Origin: Halococcus saccharolyticus DSM 5350 | Lineage (GTDB): Archaea > Halobacteriota > Halobacteria > Halobacteriales > Halococcaceae | Assembly (NCBI RefSeq): GCF_000336915.1 | Contig: NZ_AOMD01000014.1 | Location: 18,212-82,211, forward strand | Length of the DNA stretch: 64,000 nucleotides | Direction of reading: 5' to 3' | In this document: positions 63,467-64,000 of the stretch, one piece after another | Position numbering within the stretch: position 1 is the first letter of the stretch | Layout of the letters: every line of letters starts with the position of its first letter | Made by a program: the position numbers and the translations under genes | Notes under the pieces: generated by a model | What the model saw: the letters and a program-made list of their open reading frames with translations, nothing else | Told to the model about the DNA's origin: nothing | Databases searched by the model: none

Positions 63467-64000
63467 TCACGGATCTGTAGCGGAGTGGGTTGCCGAATCG
63501 GACGAGGCAGGGCAACGTTCGACCGAGCCGACCTCGTAGCCAAGGTCGGCAATTGTCTCCCGGAGTTCGTCGGTGGTGATTCGGTGTGGGTTGAACGTGA
63601 CCTCAACACACTGCTCGTCGGCGTCTGCATGGATCTCGCGGACGCCGTCTCGCTCGTCGAGGGTGTCTGTGACGCGGTCTTCACAGCTACCGCAGTTCAG
63701 GCCGGTGTCGAACGTCGCCGTCTCACGTGCTGGCTTCTCGTCGTCTTTCGCTTCGTCGGCGGTTACCTCCTCGCTCTTCCCAGGTGGCTCGGGTTCGGAT
63801 GTTTTGTCGGTTTCCACGCCCTCAATCGTGAAGTCCGTCTTGATTCCCCCTCCAGAGAGTAGTTGGCCGGCGAAACTATTTGCTAACACTGCTGACACCG
63901 AGAGGACCATCGCGATCATCGCAAACACTGGGTGAATAAGGCCCGTGGTCGCGGCGGTGACACCGATGCCGTTGAAGCTGAATGCTCCAATGAGATTTTG
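63467..64000 (-). CDS. C-terminus of a metal P-type (P1B) ATPase with C-terminal HMA domain, partial
   Basis: The frame enters from the right edge and ends at 63467, leaving 177 residues. It begins QNLIGAFSFNGIGVTAATTG and LIHPVFAMIAMVLSVSAVLA, the last two membrane helices and N(x)6YN/MxxSS region of a P1B metal-pumping ATPase. After an acidic linker (SEPEPPGKSEEVTADEAKDD) comes a heavy-metal-associated domain: DTGLNCGSCEDRVTDTLDER with the CxxC metal site, ending DLGYEV. Copper or silver export is likely. The HMA at the C-terminus, rather than the N-terminus, is unusual. Confidence 0.82.
   Translation of the reverse strand, partial: QNLIGAFSFNGIGVTAATTGLIHPVFAMIAMVLSVSAVLANSFAGQLLSGGGIKTDFTIEGVETDKTSEPEPPGKSEEVTADEAKDDEKPARETATFDTGLNCGSCEDRVTDTLDERDGVREIHADADEQCVEVTFNPHRITTDELRETIADLGYEVGSVERCPASSDSATHSATDP

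Noticed and set aside
1..64000. CRISPR arrays, rRNA genes and intact insertion sequences
   Set aside because: No regularly spaced repeats, no rRNA-like stretch and no transposase frame were seen.

Overview
The window is a high-GC, strongly acidic haloarchaeal (class Halobacteria) chromosome segment. The evidence is the D/E-rich proteins, Tat-type (RR) signals on exported proteins, short AT-rich TATA-like boxes close to start codons, many ATGA gene overlaps, and families largely confined to haloarchaea (DUF2150, the DUF58/DUF4129 operon, halolysin-type subtilase, NikR-like CopG). A Halococcus-like genus is a guess from general resemblance; nothing in the window fixes it.

Layout. 0-11 kb: a PrsW-like membrane protease cut by the window edge, a DUF389 membrane protein, EngB GTPase, a DUF3179 lipoprotein, tRNA-Ser(CGA), an orphan MoxR ATPase, a DUF4397 lipoprotein, then a four-gene minus-strand operon (DUF4129, DUF7269-like, DUF58, DUF7519-like) joined by ATGA overlaps. 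11.5-16 kb: a four-gene ABC-2 export cluster with two ATPases and two permeases. 16-30 kb: an MFS carrier, membrane proteins, an NhaC antiporter overlapping a small OB-fold protein, a kelch-type lipoprotein, DUF2150, TatD, a GCS2-type ligase, an NYN protein, a Tat-exported subtilisin (halolysin type) and an inositol-monophosphatase-family phosphatase. 30-35.5 kb: the glycine cleavage system gcvT-gcvH, one unknown gene, gcvPA-gcvPB.

35.5-41.4 kb holds a NikR-like regulator, a tiny zinc-ribbon gene, a 46-residue putative secreted micro-peptide lying tail to tail with a CHAT-domain (caspase-like) protein, and a receiver-PAS-GAF-histidine kinase whose N-box region carries a fourfold internal repeat. 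The peptide/CHAT pair is the best candidate for an undescribed system. 41.8-44.7 kb: thiolase, its DUF35 Zn-ribbon/OB-fold partner, and an MFS carrier.

44.7-49.8 kb looks like an accessory or decaying island: more AT-rich gaps, a PadR regulator, a UPF0175/PIN toxin-antitoxin pair, small zinc-ribbon proteins, a zinc-ribbon gene with an in-frame stop, and a frameshifted gene remnant. 49.8-64 kb is an energy and stress cluster: haem-copper oxidase subunit I, an oxidase-like membrane protein, a cupin, a phosphotransacetylase-like protein overlapping an ADP-forming acyl/acetyl-CoA synthetase, four universal stress proteins, DoxX, a PPOX-type flavin protein, a decayed winged-helix/membrane-protein pair, a two-domain VOC protein, and the C-terminus of a metal P-type ATPase with a C-terminal HMA domain. 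No CRISPR array, intact insertion sequence or rRNA was seen.
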